A stretch of 64,000 nucleotides of DNA from Anaerovibrio lipolyticus LB2005 (GTDB taxonomy: Bacteria > Bacillota > Negativicutes > Selenomonadales > Selenomonadaceae): positions 124,001 to 188,000 of the forward strand of contig NZ_JHYA01000003.1 in assembly GCF_000621545.1 (NCBI RefSeq). Reading direction: 5' to 3'. Positions 62,572-64,000 of this stretch are shown here, in pieces. Below the pieces are notes generated by a model. It ran no database searches, had not been told where the DNA came from, and saw only the letters and a program-made list of their open reading frames with translations. Each line of letters starts with the position of its first letter. Within the stretch, counting starts at the first letter, position 1. Position numbers and translations under genes: made by a program.

Positions 62572-62661
62572 TTATTGGACAGATGTCCCCCCCGTAAGGA
62601 CAGTATTAGGCACAAAAAAACCGCCCTGCACGTTGGTTGTCAATAGCTTCTGCGCTTTCAT
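62572..62661 (-). CDS. 29-residue peptide with own terminator
   Basis: The product begins MKAQKLLTTNVQGGFFVPNT and ends with VLTGGTSVQ. GAAAGGAG lies 11 nt before ATG 62661. The Lys-rich start, two Gly-Gly pairs and Ser/Thr-rich end recall precursors of modified or secreted peptides, but no class fits. It is the first of the minus-strand run leading to the STAS-condensation and MATE fusions, though two terminators intervene. The gap 62046-62834 contains only this, the broken ORF and terminators. Confidence 0.5.
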   Translation of the reverse strand: MKAQKLLTTNVQGGFFVPNTVLTGGTSVQ

Positions 62662-62796
62662 GCCCTGTCACTCCTTTCGGGGTAATTTTAAAATACACTT
62701 ATTTTTGCACATCTTCGACATTGAAAACAAAAATCCTGCAAAGTTAATAACTATTATGTTTAATTATCGGAATAACGGCGGATTTTCTTAAAAAAG

Positions 62797-62816
62797 CTCC
62801 CAGCCAAAGCTGGGAG
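62797..62816 (-). terminator. Terminator of the Rpn-type nuclease gene
   Basis: CTCCCAGC (62797-62804) pairs with GCTGGGAG (62809-62816) and CTTTTTTAAG follows on the minus strand. Confidence 0.9.
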
Positions 62817-62834
62817 TCATTTGAAATCCAAATA

Positions 62835-63785
62835 TTAAATTAGGGCATTTTTCTTGCCAATCTCTTTTACCTGTTCAACAGTGAGCTTGGTAGCACGGGC
62901 AATCATTTCTATAGATAGTTTTTCCTTGAGTAGCTCTATAGCTACTTCAGCTCTACCTTCAGCCCTGCCCTCAGCCAGTCCAAGGGCCATGCCTTTTTCT
63001 ATACCACGTCTTTCAACGCCTTCGCTTAAATTACACATTTCCGTTACACCCCTTTCAAGTCCCGGTGTTATTCTTATGGAAAATTCCTCTGCCAATTTGT
63101 TTTTCTTTTCCTGCTGATTAAGGCTATTGTCAACCAACACAAGATTTAACAGCCTCAAAAGGCCCTCCAGCTCGGTATACTGTTTTTGCCCCAGACAAAT
63201 CATCACCACTGACAACAAATCATAATGGGATTCTTTGGCCTTCGCCTTGCCAATAATATTTTCTTCTATTATACCATACCGGGCAATATTGTATTCCCAT
63301 TCTTTGCTGGAATTAGTACAAACCCAAATGGAATATACCTTTTTGATTTTTTCATAATGGGATTTGGTGAACACCGTTCCATATTGGCTGGAGATCATGC
63401 GGCTGCAATAATATATGCCCCGCTTCAAAAGCGGATAGCCTGGATAAAAGTCGTTCTGGGCCTCAATATTAATTATCAGCTCAATAAGCTCCTCTGTATC
63501 CGGTACCACCGCAGTAAATCTAACATCGAAGAATACTGCATTATCCTCGCTTTTATCCTCTGTATGCTTACTTTCTATACGTAAAATATTATCATCAGGC
63601 TGAACCAGGGTCCTTTCCACCTCAGGAGTGCCTTGAATGTACTTATTCACTATATCCTCTACAGGAACATCTTTATATTCCTTGACACAGGTTTTTAGAA
63701 TATGACCTATTATCCCCTTTTCAGATAAAACATCCTTGCAGGCCTTATCATATAGCATCTTCCGTCGCTTATCCGCATTATCCAT
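62835..63785 (-). CDS. Rpn/PD-(D/E)XK nuclease family protein
   Basis: A 316-residue protein of the Rpn (formerly putative transposase) family. The nuclease core shows FFDVRFTAV with Asp and IELIINIEAQND with Glu and Gln in place of the usual ExK. Residues about 265-285 form the low-complexity repeat ALGLAEGRAEGRAE that is typical of the family. The C-terminus SIEMIARATKLTVEQVKEI is the usual helix-turn-helix-like end. Such proteins occur in many copies in Selenomonadales genomes and may promote recombination. AGGAGAG precedes the ATG. Confidence 0.88.
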   Translation of the reverse strand: MDNADKRRKMLYDKACKDVLSEKGIIGHILKTCVKEYKDVPVEDIVNKYIQGTPEVERTLVQPDDNILRIESKHTEDKSEDNAVFFDVRFTAVVPDTEELIELIINIEAQNDFYPGYPLLKRGIYYCSRMISSQYGTVFTKSHYEKIKKVYSIWVCTNSSKEWEYNIARYGIIEENIIGKAKAKESHYDLLSVVMICLGQKQYTELEGLLRLLNLVLVDNSLNQQEKKNKLAEEFSIRITPGLERGVTEMCNLSEGVERRGIEKGMALGLAEGRAEGRAEVAIELLKEKLSIEMIARATKLTVEQVKEIGKKNALI

Positions 63786-63939
63786 ATTTCTCTCCTCAAC
63801 TTTATGCTTTTAAAATCTCTAATTATATTAATATAATATCATATATTACTTTATAAATCCATATAACATTAAGTTATTTATTAATATTATTTATATTACT
63901 TTCAGCTTGGTAATATGGAATTTAATGTAAAAATAAAAA

Positions 63940-63961
63940 GCTCCCAGCCGAAGCCGGGAGC
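63940..63961 (-). terminator. Terminator of a gene beyond the right edge
   Basis: GCTCCC and GGGAGC arms form a stem and CTTTTTATTTTT follows on the minus strand. It resembles the hairpin at 62797 in sequence, suggesting another related minus-strand gene to the right. Confidence 0.75.
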
Positions 63962-64000
63962 CATAAAATATTAAATATCATGTCTACTGATAATTTATTG

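Noticed and set aside
1-64000. CRISPR arrays, rRNA and ordinary tRNA genes
   Set aside because: No regularly spaced direct repeats of CRISPR type and no tRNA cloverleaf other than the tmRNA ends were seen on reading both strands.

Overview
The window reads as a chromosomal stretch of a flagellated, Gram-negative-staining Firmicute of the Negativicutes / Selenomonadales type. This is inference: an RND pump and HlyD adaptors imply an outer membrane, yet ribosome-binding sites are strong GGAGG types, intrinsic terminators are abundant, a BirA box has the Firmicute layout, and the tmRNA tag is ANENYALAA. No genus can be fixed from sequence alone.

Region 1 (1-16.4 kb) is core-like. It holds a cobalamin-riboswitch-controlled BtuF-like lipoprotein (cut by the left edge), a chemoreceptor, a three-gene ABC importer of the TrpX/COG2984 type, a flagellin with a metalloprotease domain in its variable region (flagellinolysin type), a DcuA/DcuB dicarboxylate carrier, an HlyD plus ABC-2 permease pair without an ATPase, a Fic protein, a DUF1847 protein, a C_GCAxxG_C_C protein, an MBL-fold hydrolase, and an AbrB-type antitoxin next to a frameshifted RelE/ParE toxin.

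Region 2 (about 16.4-44.8 kb) is a composite genomic island abutting the 3' end of the tmRNA gene ssrA (44793-45144, minus strand). The last 12 nt of ssrA recur at 16477, 18704, 21146 and 26170. Each copy is joined on one side to the same element end and on the other to a tmRNA-type terminator. I read this as four units accreted at one attachment site: E1 (2.2 kb, AIM24-like protein), E2 (2.4 kb, UPF0175/DUF3368 toxin-antitoxin and an unknown protein), E3 (5 kb, decaying families of small secreted proteins) and E4 (18.6 kb). E4 carries a type I restriction-modification system, RadC, two large serine recombinases, a DUF1643 protein, a DUF927 helicase-like ATPase, a predicted ssDNA-binding protein and a possible inactive DUF927 relative. 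This content resembles staphylococcal cassette chromosome (SCC) elements (cch, ccr, DUF1643, hsd), but placed at ssrA.

Region 3 (45-64 kb) is core or semi-core. It holds an ASCH-like protein, a secreted protein, an aldo/keto reductase, a free-standing 24-residue peptide gene, a biotin-regulated operon (BirA box, bioY, AMP-ligase, MaoC hydratase, thiolase; like Bacillus yhfUTS with an added hydratase) and a divergent Lrp-type regulator. Next comes a minus-strand run: a 29-residue peptide, a STAS-condensation-domain fusion overlapping a MATE-HATPase fusion, an RND pump, and two paralogous polytopic proteins. The window ends with an Rpn-type nuclease.

The items most worth attention are the accreted ssrA island with its SCC-like module, the STAS/condensation plus MATE/HATPase pair, the proteolytic flagellin, the BirA-controlled beta-oxidation-like operon, and several tiny genes with complete expression signals.
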